From positions 1 through 28,239 of the forward strand of contig LRSR01005800.1 of NCBI GenBank assembly GCA_001579985.1: a stretch of DNA of 28,239 nt, written 5' to 3'. This stretch comes from Hypsibius dujardini (Eukaryota > Tardigrada > Eutardigrada > Parachela > Hypsibiidae). How positions within the stretch are numbered: position 1 is the stretch's first letter; each line of letters begins with the position of its first letter. Made by a program: the position numbers and the translations under genes. Below, piece after piece: positions 14,801 through 28,239 of this stretch. The notes under the pieces were generated by a model, which was given only the letters and a program-made list of their open reading frames with translations, made no database searches and was not told the DNA's origin.

Positions 14801-17726
14801 TGTTCGTCTATCTGTCTGTGTGTCTGTCTGTTCGTCATCCCTCTCTCGAGAAATCTTGACTTAATGCTGCGTAGAACAGTCGAATTTCCGTCGGTAGATC
14901 AACGGCACATCCGGCCATCTCACCGTCTACCTTTCTTTCGGTATCGATCGGCCGAATGATGCGAATTATGATCGCAAGTACAATGTTCAGGCCGGACAAT
15001 TGGTAAGCCTCACAAACCCGCGAAGAGACGACAATAAGCTCCGCGTCAGGCATGTCTGTTTTGCAGAACACGGAATACCTCACAAGAGCTATTATCGCCT
15101 CCTTCACGGGGAACATCTCCGCCACCGAAGTGCGCATCTGCATCACCATCGAAAGTGCTCCCATTTTGGTGGTCAATCCAACTATAACAACAACCACAGC
15201 CTTAAATCCGGGCGAGGAACTCCCAGAAGCGACCACATCCGGCTCAGACATTGTCACAAGTAGTACTGGAGAAACCGAAGGTGGAGGCAGTGCCGGGATC
15301 CACGTGATTCCTATCATCGCCAACTGTGGCGCCAGAATGTTCAACCTGACCGACGGCCAAGAAGTCACCATCACCAGTCCCGGATTTGAAGCATCCGGTA
15401 AACCTCGAAATCAAAACTTCGATATTAAAACCACATCAAAAAGTCTTATTTTGATAGTCAAGTTCACAGCTTTTGCTAAATTTAAATTACAAAAGCGTAT
15501 TATTATGTTTTAATACATGGATTGCAGTTCGGTACATCATATGCAAAAATGAAAAGTATTCTGATGTTTGGTATTTTATTTGCGTATTTCTTAGATTAAT
15601 TGAATAACAACTAAGATGAAAATGTGCCACAATTATTGACGGTTTTATTGGTTACCTTGCAGTGTGCGTTTCATTTATTAATTTATAATTAAATTAAATT
15701 ATTCGAAATTATTCTATACATCTTTTAGTCGCGTGCACTTTTTTATCCACTCCAATTTTTGTTGCTATCCCCACCTAGATTCCGGGTCGCCACCTGGCTA
15801 CAGCCGCAACCTCAATTGCGTGTGGCAATTGCAGTCGCCCGCTTGGACACATCTCCTCGTCACCGTTCAGTACTTTCAGCTCGCCCGCAATCCCGCCGTT
15901 CCGTTTTCCGTGAAGTGCAAGGAGCAAGACCGTGTGACCTTCACCAATCGTTTCGGTAAAATCGAAGCCACCGGCAACTGGTGTGGCGGGAAGGAGGTGG
16001 GCGTGTCCCTTCAGACCACCACCAATGAGACCAAAGTGGCCTTCACCACCCTGCGCAACGCCTCAATGGGGCATGGGTTTAGTTTGAAGGTCCGCGCGGT
16101 GGCCAGGCATGAGATCTTCTGTGAGCCCGGGAGGATTCGGTTGGCTCTGCGGAAACAGTTTCTGCAGCCGGTCATCCCGGTCACGGCATACCATCTGGCG
16201 GATGAGTCGTGCCGTGCGAGGGACGACGGCGCGGAAGTGGCTTTGCAGACGGGATACCGCCAGTGCGGTACTGAAATTCAAGTAATTAAAAATACCAAAT
16301 TGTTAGAATAATTATAGAATAAGGCAAAAAGAGTAGGAATAGTAACACAATAGAAATATCAATAGTCGCAATAATAATAGTAATTAATAATTAATATGAA
16401 AATATATTTTTCAGTCAAACGTTTTCTCCAGCGAAAATAAATTAGGAAATGTATCAAAGACAATTTCAGTAAAATAAAACAGGATTACAAAATAGAATTA
16501 CCGTTTCCTGAGGGATTATCAGTACTTTTGGGTTTGGTTTCACTGTTTAAAATGCTTTATGCAGAAATAAATAATAAATAAATAAGTTTCATATTCCTGT
16601 CGATTGTAAGAAGTATCATGTCTGAGAAAGAGCATAAGGAATGAAAAGGATTGAAACTTTTCCTGCCAAATAAATTTAATGTTTTCACGGAAATCTGTTT
16701 AAGTAACTGTACCAAAAATTGGAAATTGCGTATATTGAATTGTATAGAAATAAATTACGATGAGACGTATGAAGTGCCAGCTAGGCGTGGAGAGCGTGGA
16801 AAATGAACATTTTAAATATATATTAAATTAGTTAAATATATTACGAATGGTACAGTGTCTCGAACACTTTACATGAGTGTATAGAAAAGATCCAAATATA
16901 ATAGAATTGTATATACTATAAAGTTGCTCAAAATTACAACCCAAAAAAGGGTGACCAGAATTATGGCACCCTCCTCGTTCTAGCAATATTTTCGTCACAG
17001 TGAATTTTGTTAATACGAATCTCTCCCAAAACGGGTTCTTGTTCTTTCTACAGCTTGACGAGGATACTATTTCGTTTACGAATCAAGTTGACGCGAAATT
17101 CGAGGATTTCGGTCACGGCGTCATCAGTCGGCCCACGACGGAGCATATTCCGTTCCGGTGCAGGCTGGACCGGCAAATCGGCGCACCCGTCAGTGACGTC
17201 TACACCTCCTTGAGGTCCGAGCGAGCGGCTCTCGCAGGGACTCGCCCAACGAAACCTTTTTTGGAAGGATCAATCAACCTACAGACCGGGTAAGGAAGGG
17301 CATTACAGCCGATAGCTATTTATAGCAAGCTTTAACTGGTGCTCCGAAATTCATTCTGTTTAAAATTGAAATTCGATGTTTCAATGTTTCATCACGTATA
17401 TATATCACATAGTCTGCATATTTATCTGGACTCCGGATTCGACGGGGAAAGTGAGCCGGTCTTCGATTACTACGACTCGGGCTGGGATCGCGTGTACATC
17501 GAAGCTGCCATCGATAACGGAGCGGACTCCACGTTGCGGGTGCAGGCGGAGGAGTGTTGGACCACTCCGGCAGCTCTAGAAATAGGCGGTTCGATTCGAT
17601 ACCTTTTTATTCAGGATGGGTAAGCAAAGTCGTAACTTTGTCGTTTCTCAAGCGAGTCAAGTCGTTACTCAGACTAACAAAAAAACAGGCAGGAAGATAT
17701 TCTGATTGGAGGTCAAACAGGCAGTC

Positions 17727-17763
<37 letters not shown>

Positions 17764-18102
17764 GTCAAACAGCCGTAAAAAAAGACAGTTAAAGAACTTT
17801 GTTCTTGCTGCAGCTGTCCAGTAGATGACTACCAGAGCACGTTCCAACGTCACGATTCCGAACCATGGCAAGACCGTTTCAGCATCGAGTCCTTCCAATT
17901 CCATGGAACCAGCTCCTCGGAAATCCACTTTCACTGTAAGCTGCGGATCTGCATGGACGGTATTGATGAGGAGGCTTGCCGCCACGACTGTTCGACACGG
18001 GCGAGGGAAACCAGACGACACGATTCGGAGAAGACGGACGAACAGAAGTACCCATTGACGGCTAGTCGCACTGTAGAATCCGGTCCTATTCGAATTCGTT
18101 GA
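11381..18102 (+). CDS. secreted lysozyme-like/VWA/CUB/ZP domain protein (one frameshift)
   Basis: Likely an extracellular matrix or surface-coat protein that polymerises through its ZP module. Exons: 11381-11573, 11644-11753, 11902-12125, 12241-12362, 13142-13239, 13500-13613, 13811-13942, 14021-14170, 14255-14338, 14440-14591, 14898-15002, 15067-15397, 15779-16281, 17054-17289, 17413-17619, 17814-18102; about 1016 aa. Order: signal peptide (1-24), lysozyme-like domain (about 65-215, ALLESNYG, YYGGIWQ), VWA (about 218-410, MIDAS residues in DSSGS, GMT and VTDG), beta-rich segment, Thr/Ser/Gly linker, CUB with four Cys, ZP with ten Cys (EECWTT, DGCPVD). A dibasic stretch (RARETRR) follows the last ZP Cys. 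The protein ends at SGPIRIR with no membrane helix. One base is missing in exon 13811-13942; all other phases agree. Domain calls are family knowledge; function is inferred. Confidence 0.88.
11792..11862. repeat. CAGA array (intronic, ZP gene)
   Basis: CAGG units then an almost pure CAGA run, in the intron between the second and third exons, 40 bp before the acceptor. Confidence 0.95.
12363..13141 (+). other. ZP-gene intron 4
   Basis: A 779-bp intron (GTACGA to ATTATCAG) that separates the lysozyme-like domain from the VWA domain. Its two flanking phases (1 and 2 nt) join to give Arg then CNSVGADIAF. It contains the foldback listed at 12466-12659. Confidence 0.85.
12466..12659. mobile_element. 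possible foldback/MITE, imperfect inverted repeat
   Basis: Terminal arms CATCCAAAATTGA (12466-12478) and its complement (12647-12659) are perfect. Inner arms are partly complementary, including GGGGCGGGG against CCGCCCC near the centre. No clear target duplication was found, so the mobile-element reading is tentative. Confidence 0.4.
13301..13350. repeat. 17-bp AT-rich tandem repeat
   Basis: About three units of TATAATTATAATCTGAT with G/A variation, inside the VWA intron 13240-13499, followed by further TA-rich simple sequence to about 13440. Confidence 0.8.
14628..14834. repeat. CTGT/GTGT array (intronic, ZP gene)
   Basis: TGTCTGTGTG-type units with period near 4-8 bp filling the intron between exons ending at 14591 and starting at 14898. 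Confidence 0.95.
15398..15778 (+). other. ZP-gene intron splitting the CUB domain
   Basis: A 381-bp AT-rich intron (GTAAAC to CCACCTAG). It interrupts the CUB start at SPGFEAS/DSGSPPGYS. Nothing else seen. Confidence 0.85.
16282..17053 (+). other. ZP-gene intron splitting the ZP domain
   Basis: A 772-bp AT-rich intron (GTAATT to TTCTACAG) between the ZP-N and following exon. It has simple AATAAT sequence but no repeat array or gene. Confidence 0.8.
17718..17771. repeat. CAGA array (intronic, ZP gene)
   Basis: Near-pure CAGA run in the last intron, about 40 bp before the acceptor of the final coding exon. Confidence 0.95.
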
Positions 18103-18740
18103 GCAGTTACGCTATCACATTTAGGTAGCTTTTGCTGTCCATTGTCCATCATTCCTAAGAATCCCGGTTTATTTATGGCAACCTCGCATTGTTTGAGTAC
18201 AGTGAATGCCAGCAGTGCAACACGTACATGTTATCTCGACCACGTTTCAGGCTACGCAAATACTGGTAGTTTCTCTGTCTGTATGTCTGTCAATCTGTCT
18301 AATTATATGACTGTCTGCCATAAGGTTTTTCTGTTTACCAGCCTGTCTATATGTCTGTGTGTCTATGTGTCTGTGTGTCTGTGTGTCTGTGTGTGTGTCT
18401 GTGTGTCTGTGTGTCTGCCTGCCTGTTTGTGTGCCTGCCTCTCCATCCATCTTTCTGACACTGACAACGGCGTCATGCCGATAACATTTTAGGATACGTT
18501 GCTGTGAAGTGGAAAGCAGAACACACCAAAAATTAATGAAAATCTAACCAGCAAAATCAGTCAAAGGCCAGTCAAACGATCCAGCCTCGCAGCGACATTT
18601 TTTGCTAGTGATTTCAGTACAGGGGGCAGCGCACGAAAAACATTCTAAACAAAGCCGAAAACCAAAACGCACCAGAAGAACACGCACGAAAATGCTCACC
18701 GACTAGCGATGATCATAACCTGTTGTACACACACAGCCTC

Positions 18741-18741
<1 letters not shown>
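18103..18741. other. convergent spacer between ZP gene and enolase
   Basis: Contains the 3' ends of two converging genes. No AATAAA is obvious for the ZP gene. I searched for a further exon that would add a membrane anchor to the ZP protein and found none that is hydrophobic. Confidence 0.5.
18271..18440. repeat. CTGT/GTGT array (3' of ZP gene)
   Basis: CTGTCTGT, then GTGTCTGT units, ending in CCTG units. Confidence 0.9.
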
Positions 18742-22747
<4,006 letters not shown>

Positions 22748-24415
22748 ATGGCCTCCACGGGCGTGCTGCCGTTTGTACGGGGCATTGATTTCTCCCGCAA
22801 CGACTTCCAGGTTAGTGGATAATGGAGGAAGGTTTCATACAAGCCAGATGAGCTATAGAATGCAATGTTCTTACTGATACACACATGATCAAAATGGTGG
22901 ACTGACCGAGTCAAGTTATTTAACTCGGTTAGTGCATGAAGCAAGGCACTGATCGAGTTGAAGGGCTTGACTCGGTGAAGCAGACATTCTGACTATGTGT
23001 GTACTTTTCATCCTTTTTTAACATTTGTTTTGCGTTTCTACGCTGTGTAGGATATGTTCCCAAAGGCGGTGGAGGAGATGGTGGGCCTGCGGTGGCTTCG
23101 CCTGAACCGAACCATCCTGGAGGAAATGCCGAGTGAATTGTCAAAACTGGGCAAGCTAGTGCGTTCTCAAAATATGCGTTCCGGTCTCTAATGGATTGAT
23201 TGATTAGCGGTTGGCGACATGTGCTGCTTGATTGCTTGATTAACTGACATTACGCATTTGGATTTGATATGGTCACCTATATATTGATTGATTGATTAAT
23301 TGCTTGTAGTACAGCCAGTGATGCAACTGTACTTGTTCCCAATTACTAAGTTGGACGAATTGGGCATTCAATTTCTTTGTGTTCTTTACTAATAATATTA
23401 ATGAATTGACTCGACTTGTGAGTCTTTGAACCGGTTTGCCCTTGAATTGTTCGCCGTGAATATGTAAGGGACAGTGTTATCGAGCTGTTTGTTGATTGAT
23501 TGATTTTGTGTCGACCGGTAGGAACATCTGACGCTGGCACGGAATAGTCTGCCGGGGCTGGACTCCAACACGGCTATGTTCCGGAAGATGCCATCGCTAC
23601 GCACACTCAACGCACGTTACAACAAAATACAAACCAACCAAGTACCGAAAGATCTCTTCGAGCTGGAAGAACTGTCCATTCTTGTATGTAATACTGTATA
23701 GTGTTGTCTAAATTGGTTCAAAAGATACTGAAATCTTTCCAAAACGACATTTAGAAACATTGCAATTATATTTTATACATTATTATACATTATATTTACA
23801 AAATTTAGTTAGGATATTAAATATTGCTTCTTCTGAGCTTTCAATAAGAAAGTGTGCAATAAAAGTATGATTTTGCGATTAATTTAAATAATTAATTTTT
23901 GCACCTTTTTATATAACCATTTTTTCGTTTCTTTTTTCGAAAAAGTATTTTAAGTTTTTCAGTCATCACTAGCTTGACGCCAGAAATGCATGCCGTGTTC
24001 TCTTGTAGGATTTGAGTCACAACGAACTGACTCGCGTGCCGGACGATCTGGACAATGTGAAAACGCTGATTGTGTTGAACTTGAGCCACAACAGGTTCGC
24101 GTTTTTTCTCGATGAGCTCTCAGGTTGAATCGGAAGCTAAATTTCTTTTCTTCCCTGCAGTATCGAGGCAGTTCCGACTCAAGTGTTTCTCAACTTGACC
24201 GGCTTAATGCACCTGGATCTGAGCAACAACAAACTAGGTAAAAAGGATGCGTGACTACCTATCCCATTCTTTTCCTACATCCAGTCGTACTTATCGATAT
24301 TTATTAAACAAGTAGTGTGCGTGCATCCGACTCGCCTTCATTGAGCTTTCCTAGCAGTTGAAGATCAAAGATAGACCGGTAGACAGGCAGGCAGGCAGAC
24401 AGCAGACAGGCAGGC

Positions 24416-24452
<37 letters not shown>

Positions 24453-25537
24453 CATAGACACACATGCAGACAGGCAAGCACACGGGCACTGTTATATTAC
24501 ATTCCCGGTTGCTTTCATTTTCCAGAATCTCTGCCGCCGCAGCTTCGGCGTTTGATCAACCTACAGACATTGAATTTGAGCAACAACCCGTTGATGCATT
24601 TTCAGTTCCGGTAAGGAAACATTTAATCGATCCAAATAGCATTTTAATTTTTGGATCTATAATCCCTGTTTGGAATTTGTAGGCAGCTTCCATCTTTGGT
24701 AAACTTGAACGTACTGAATTTGCGCAATACCAAACGCAATCAAACAAACTTGCCACCGAGTCTGGAGATGATTCCGACTCTCGAAGGTGAGAGTTACATT
24801 GTCGTACGCTCTTGCACCACAAACTTAATAATCCATTATCTGACTTCCTGTCCATTTTTCCTTATTGTAGAAATTGACTTGTCCGAGAACGAACTGACTC
24901 GCGTGCCCGACTGTGTGTACAATGTCATCCAACTGCGGAGGTTGAATCTGAGCAAGAACCTCTTAACTGACTTCGATGTTCCCGGTAAGATGTGAAACTT
25001 TCCCGTATTGCATCCACTTGATTCTATATTTCTTTCTTGCAGACGGTTGGCATCAACTGCAGACGCTGAACGTCTCCAGTAACCGTCTCAAAGCTCTTCC
25101 TGTATGATTGGATAATGCTTTGAAAGTCCGTCCAATGAATTAGTATTGCATTTTGCAGCAATCCTTGCCGACTTGTTCCGCCCTGCGTCGTCTGTATGTG
25201 AACGATAACCAGTTGGACTTCAATGGCATCCCGCCATCTGTGGGGCGTCTGGAAAATCTCGAGGTGTTTCTGGCTGCTGACAATCGTATTGAGATGGTCC
25301 CGGAAGGCCTTTTAAGGTATGGGCTGTGTAAATGACCCTGATTCAAACCTGACACGGGATAGCAGGCAGGCGGTAATTAGGTAAAATACTTTGTATTTAC
25401 ACAGACATGTGATTCTAGGGTAGGCAAGTAGGCAGACTAGTTGGCAGACAGGCCGATAGGCCGACAGATAGACAGAAAGCAATTGACAGACAAGCGGTGG
25501 ACAGACAGACAAAACAGACAGACAAACAGACAGACAA

Positions 25538-25569
<32 letters not shown>

Positions 25570-28152
25570 GCAGGCATACGTGCATACAGATAGACCTACA
25601 GCCACACATACATACAGACAGGTATACAGTCACTCTGGAAGATTGATTGGATCGATATGGTCAGATCAGACAAATAATTATGAAGGTGAATTGATTGCCA
25701 GATAATCGAGTTGATGTAGTCATTCTCAAGCAGGCGATCGTCTATCCATCTAAACCTATTCTGCTTCCTAGATGTGGGAAATTAAAACGATTAGTACTGC
25801 GAAACAACCTATTGGTGACCCTACCGGACGCCGTTCACCTTTTGGGTGATCTCGAGGTGAGGCATGGTTGTATCTTTCACTAGTGGTTCTACTTGTTTCA
25901 TATTAAACGACACAACATAACCTGTTAGTACTGACTGATTTTAGGAACTGGATTTGGCCGGAAATCCCGACTTGGTAGTACCGCCTAAACCGGCTGACCT
26001 GCAAAAGGGCGCCGGCTTGGCATTTTACAACATCGACTTCTCGTTAAACCACCAGATGAGACTGGCTGGAAATACGGTGCACCAGAGCTCGCCATCACCA
26101 GGTATGAGGCTTGCGAGCCTGGACGCGGTTGATGTGTTGTGGAGCAGCGGTGAATCAGCTGTGATCCTTGTTCACAGTTCCGGCAAAAGACCCTGTGGGG
26201 AGAAAAATTAGATTGGCTCGTCGGGCAAATCAGGCCGACGATGAGGAGGGTGCGGGGCAGGTCTTGAAAGGCATGAAGGATTTGGTTAAAGATAAAACCA
26301 GACGGGGATCTCACGATGTACTGGAGCGGGAGCCTGTAAAGTACGTGTCGTCTGTCCGTCTCACTGTCTGTCCATTTGTGCCTGTCTCTACTTTGTTTCT
26401 GTCTGTTTGTCTGCATGTCCGCCTGTTTGTCTTTCTATATCTCTGTCTGTTTGTCTGTATGTATGTCTGTCTGTTCGTCTGTTTATCTGTCTGTCTGTCT
26501 TTCTGTCTGTCTGACTCCCGGTCGGTCTGTCCCCTTGGCTGTCTATCTGTATGCCTGTCTGTCCGTCTTTCTCTCTCGATATATATACATGGCTACTTTT
26601 CTGTTTGTCTATCTGTCTTATTTTTTATTTCGATTGTGCGTGCAGTTCATTATATGAACCTCCCTGTTGCAGAATTCGAAAGCCAGCTGACATTGTTGAG
26701 AAGCCTCAACTGGATTACAGCGAATTCTTCGACGAAGACACTGGACAGAGAGAAGGTATTAGTTTTGCCTTCCATCAAATTGTTGATCCATTTCGTTCCT
26801 TCTCGATTTAGGCCTGTCTTGCTGGGAAATTGAAAACTTCGTCCCCAATCAGATTGATAATGGTACGTCCGGCCTGACTTTTACTGAGCTGTTGCTGTTG
26901 ATACCATGCTTGATAATTGCAACTTTCTCTCCAGCGCTAATCGGGAAATTTTACGAAGCTGACTGCTACATCATACTCCGTACCTATGCGGAGGCAGGCT
27001 CAGGCGATAATCTGAACTATCAGATCTTTTTCTGGATCGGTGCGAAAGCTACGGTATGTGTTTTTGTCTAGTTTTTTATTGAGAACATTGATCCTTTTGT
27101 TGGTTTACCTGCCTATCTGCCTGCCTGCCTGCCTGTCTGCCTGTCTGCCTGTCTGCTTGTCTGCCTGTCTGCCTGTCTGTTTGTCTGCCTGCCTGCCCGC
27201 CTGTCTGCTTGTCTGCATGTTTGGCTGTCTGTTTGTCTGTCTGTCTGTTTAACTGTCTGTTTATCTGTCTGTTTGTCTGTCTGTTTGTCTGTTTGTCTGT
27301 GCCTGTCATAAACGTACTTGTCTTCTGCTTGTTTGCTGTCTGATTTGGTGCATTTCTGCGTAGCTTGACAAGAGAGCTTGCGCTGCGATTCATGCTGTCA
27401 ACCTGCGGAATTACCTGGGAGCCGAGTGCCGCACCGAGCGACAAGAACAAAACGAAGAGGAAGAAAATTTCATCAGTCTATTCCCTCATGGATTGATCTA
27501 CATCGAAGGTATTGCCTTAAATCAAGCAGTACAACTTTCTCCATTAGCACAATTTTTGAGTTCTTTATCCAGGTGGAAGGACTGCCAGCGGGTTCTACAC
27601 TGTGGAAGATACCGTATGGAAATACTTTGTTCTTCAGAATCTTCTTGCTTCAGTTGAAATTTGTGTTGGTTTGTTATGTCAGAGCTTGGCTAAACGATTG
27701 TACCGCATTCACGGCACTAAAATTCTCACGCTGGAAACGGTATAGTCCAAATTTTGTTTTACAGTATCCATATATTTATTTTGCTGAACACTTTTCATGA
27801 GTAATGAAGTATTTCTCGCTGTTGTAGGTCGCAGTGTCGCCGCGTAGTCTGGATCCGCACTACGTGTTCTTTCTGGATGCGGGAAAGAAATTGTACGTTT
27901 GGATTGGTCTAAAGTCCAAGAACATCACTCGTTCGAAAGTCAGGTCAGTGACTTATCCCATCCATCACTGCACAGAAGAGTGTTTCGGTAGCTCTGTTTC
28001 CCTGCCGTAGATTACTGGCAGAGAAGGTGAACAAAATTGAACGCAAAGGATTGAGCGAAATATTGGTCTTCAATCAGCGCAAAGAACCTCAAGAGTTTTT
28101 TCAAGCGTTGGGTGTAACGGAATTGCCATGGATGGAGGATGCTAAAGTACAG

Positions 28153-28239
<87 letters not shown>
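22748..28239 (+). CDS. FLII: Flightless-1 (LRR-gelsolin actin regulator), 3' partial
   Basis: Flightless-1 binds actin through gelsolin repeats and partners through leucine-rich repeats. Exons: 22748-22810, 23051-23158, 23522-23683, 24009-24094, 24161-24237, 24526-24610, 24683-24786, 24871-24984, 25043-25101, 25159-25316, 25772-25856, 25945-26101, 26178-26340, 26673-26755, 26812-26862, 26935-27053, 27364-27508, 27573-27613, 27683-27739, 27828-27943, 28011-28146. Phases all join; 723 codons are present. The start [16 protein letters not shown] matches the human N-terminus. About 15 LRRs span residues 1-400 ([26 protein letters not shown]). The linker contains FYNIDFSLN and QVLKGM. Gelsolin repeats begin near 510 ([18 protein letters not shown]) and continue with [21 protein letters not shown] and YVWIG. 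The rest of the gelsolin region lies beyond the right edge. Confidence 0.97.
22880..23001. mobile_element. 122-bp TA-flanked MITE (intronic, FLII)
   Basis: Imperfect foldback flanked by TA (22878-22879 and 23002-23003), with termini CACACAT and ATGTGTG. Inner arms such as ACCGAGTCAAG and CTTGACTCGGT are exact complements. It shares ATTTAACTCGGTT (22918-22930) and overall layout with 1927-2038, so the two belong to one family. It sits in FLII intron 1. Confidence 0.65.
24375..24479. repeat. CAGA/CAGG array (intronic, FLII)
   Basis: GCAGGCAG units then pure CAGA then CACA variants, in the intron 24238-24525. Confidence 0.95.
25317..25771 (+). other. FLII intron after the 25159-25316 exon
   Basis: A 455-bp intron (GTATGG to TTCCTAG) that is mostly the CAGA array listed separately, followed by a TGATTGATT stretch. 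Confidence 0.85.
25430..25622. repeat. CAGA array (intronic, FLII)
   Basis: CAGA units mixed with CAAA, CGAT and GGCAGG variants; purest at 25500-25570. Confidence 0.95.
26344..26626. repeat. CTGT array (intronic, FLII)
   Basis: Long interrupted CTGT array starting right after the donor GTACGT of the exon ending at 26340. Confidence 0.95.
27105..27306. repeat. CTGT/CCTG array (intronic, FLII)
   Basis: CCTG-rich start changing to CTGT/TTGT units in the intron 27054-27363. Confidence 0.95.
28150..28239. repeat. CTGT array running into the right edge
   Basis: Almost pure CTGT with one CCGT unit, beginning just after the donor GTACAG of the last visible FLII exon. The window ends inside it. 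Confidence 0.95.

Noticed and set aside
18103-18740. Additional ZP-gene exon encoding a membrane anchor
   Set aside because: Candidate acceptors near 18170, 18250 and 18490 lead to non-hydrophobic or repeat-encoded sequence.
27378-27800. Long plus-strand frame spanning several FLII exons
   Set aside because: It reads FLII exons in the wrong frame and runs through introns with good splice sites.

Overview
The window is nuclear DNA of an invertebrate metazoan. Every gene is split by GT-AG introns, the proteins are animal-specific (a VWA/CUB/ZP secreted protein, flightless-1, kinesin-13), and IFT74 implies an organism that builds cilia. Genes are closely packed, with many introns of 60-400 bp. 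Introns and spacers are full of CTGT/CAGA tetranucleotide arrays and short TTGA runs. I cannot name the phylum from sequence alone.

Layout, left to right. (1) 1-3122, minus strand: an IFT74 homolog, a coiled-coil subunit of the IFT-B complex, 3' part beyond the left edge. (2) 3123-5694: spacer holding a 314-bp hAT-type MITE with a perfect 8-bp target duplication, and a 17-bp x5 tandem repeat. (3) 5695-9980, plus strand: a complete six-exon kinesin-13 (KIF2/MCAK family, 800 aa), head to head with IFT74. (4) 11381-18102, plus strand: a 16-exon secreted protein with signal peptide, a lysozyme/lytic-transglycosylase-like domain, VWA, a beta-rich segment, CUB and ZP. It carries one single-base frameshift inside the VWA domain. 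(5) 18742-22017, minus strand: a complete six-exon enolase (436 aa), convergent with the ZP gene. (6) 22748-28239, plus strand: flightless-1 (LRR plus gelsolin repeats), divergent from enolase, 21 exons seen, 3' part beyond the right edge, which ends inside a CTGT array.

Exon boundaries were assigned by hand from GT-AG signals, reading phase and family conservation. In the kinesin, enolase and flightless genes every exon-exon phase agrees. In the ZP gene all junctions agree once the one missing base is allowed for. The most unusual items are the lysozyme-like/VWA/CUB/ZP architecture and its frameshift, the hAT MITE, a two-copy TA-flanked MITE family in introns, and the density of CTGT/CAGA arrays, which avoid coding exons. 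The genes are a neighbourhood of unrelated functions, not an operon. IFT74 and kinesin-13 share a microtubule/cilium theme.
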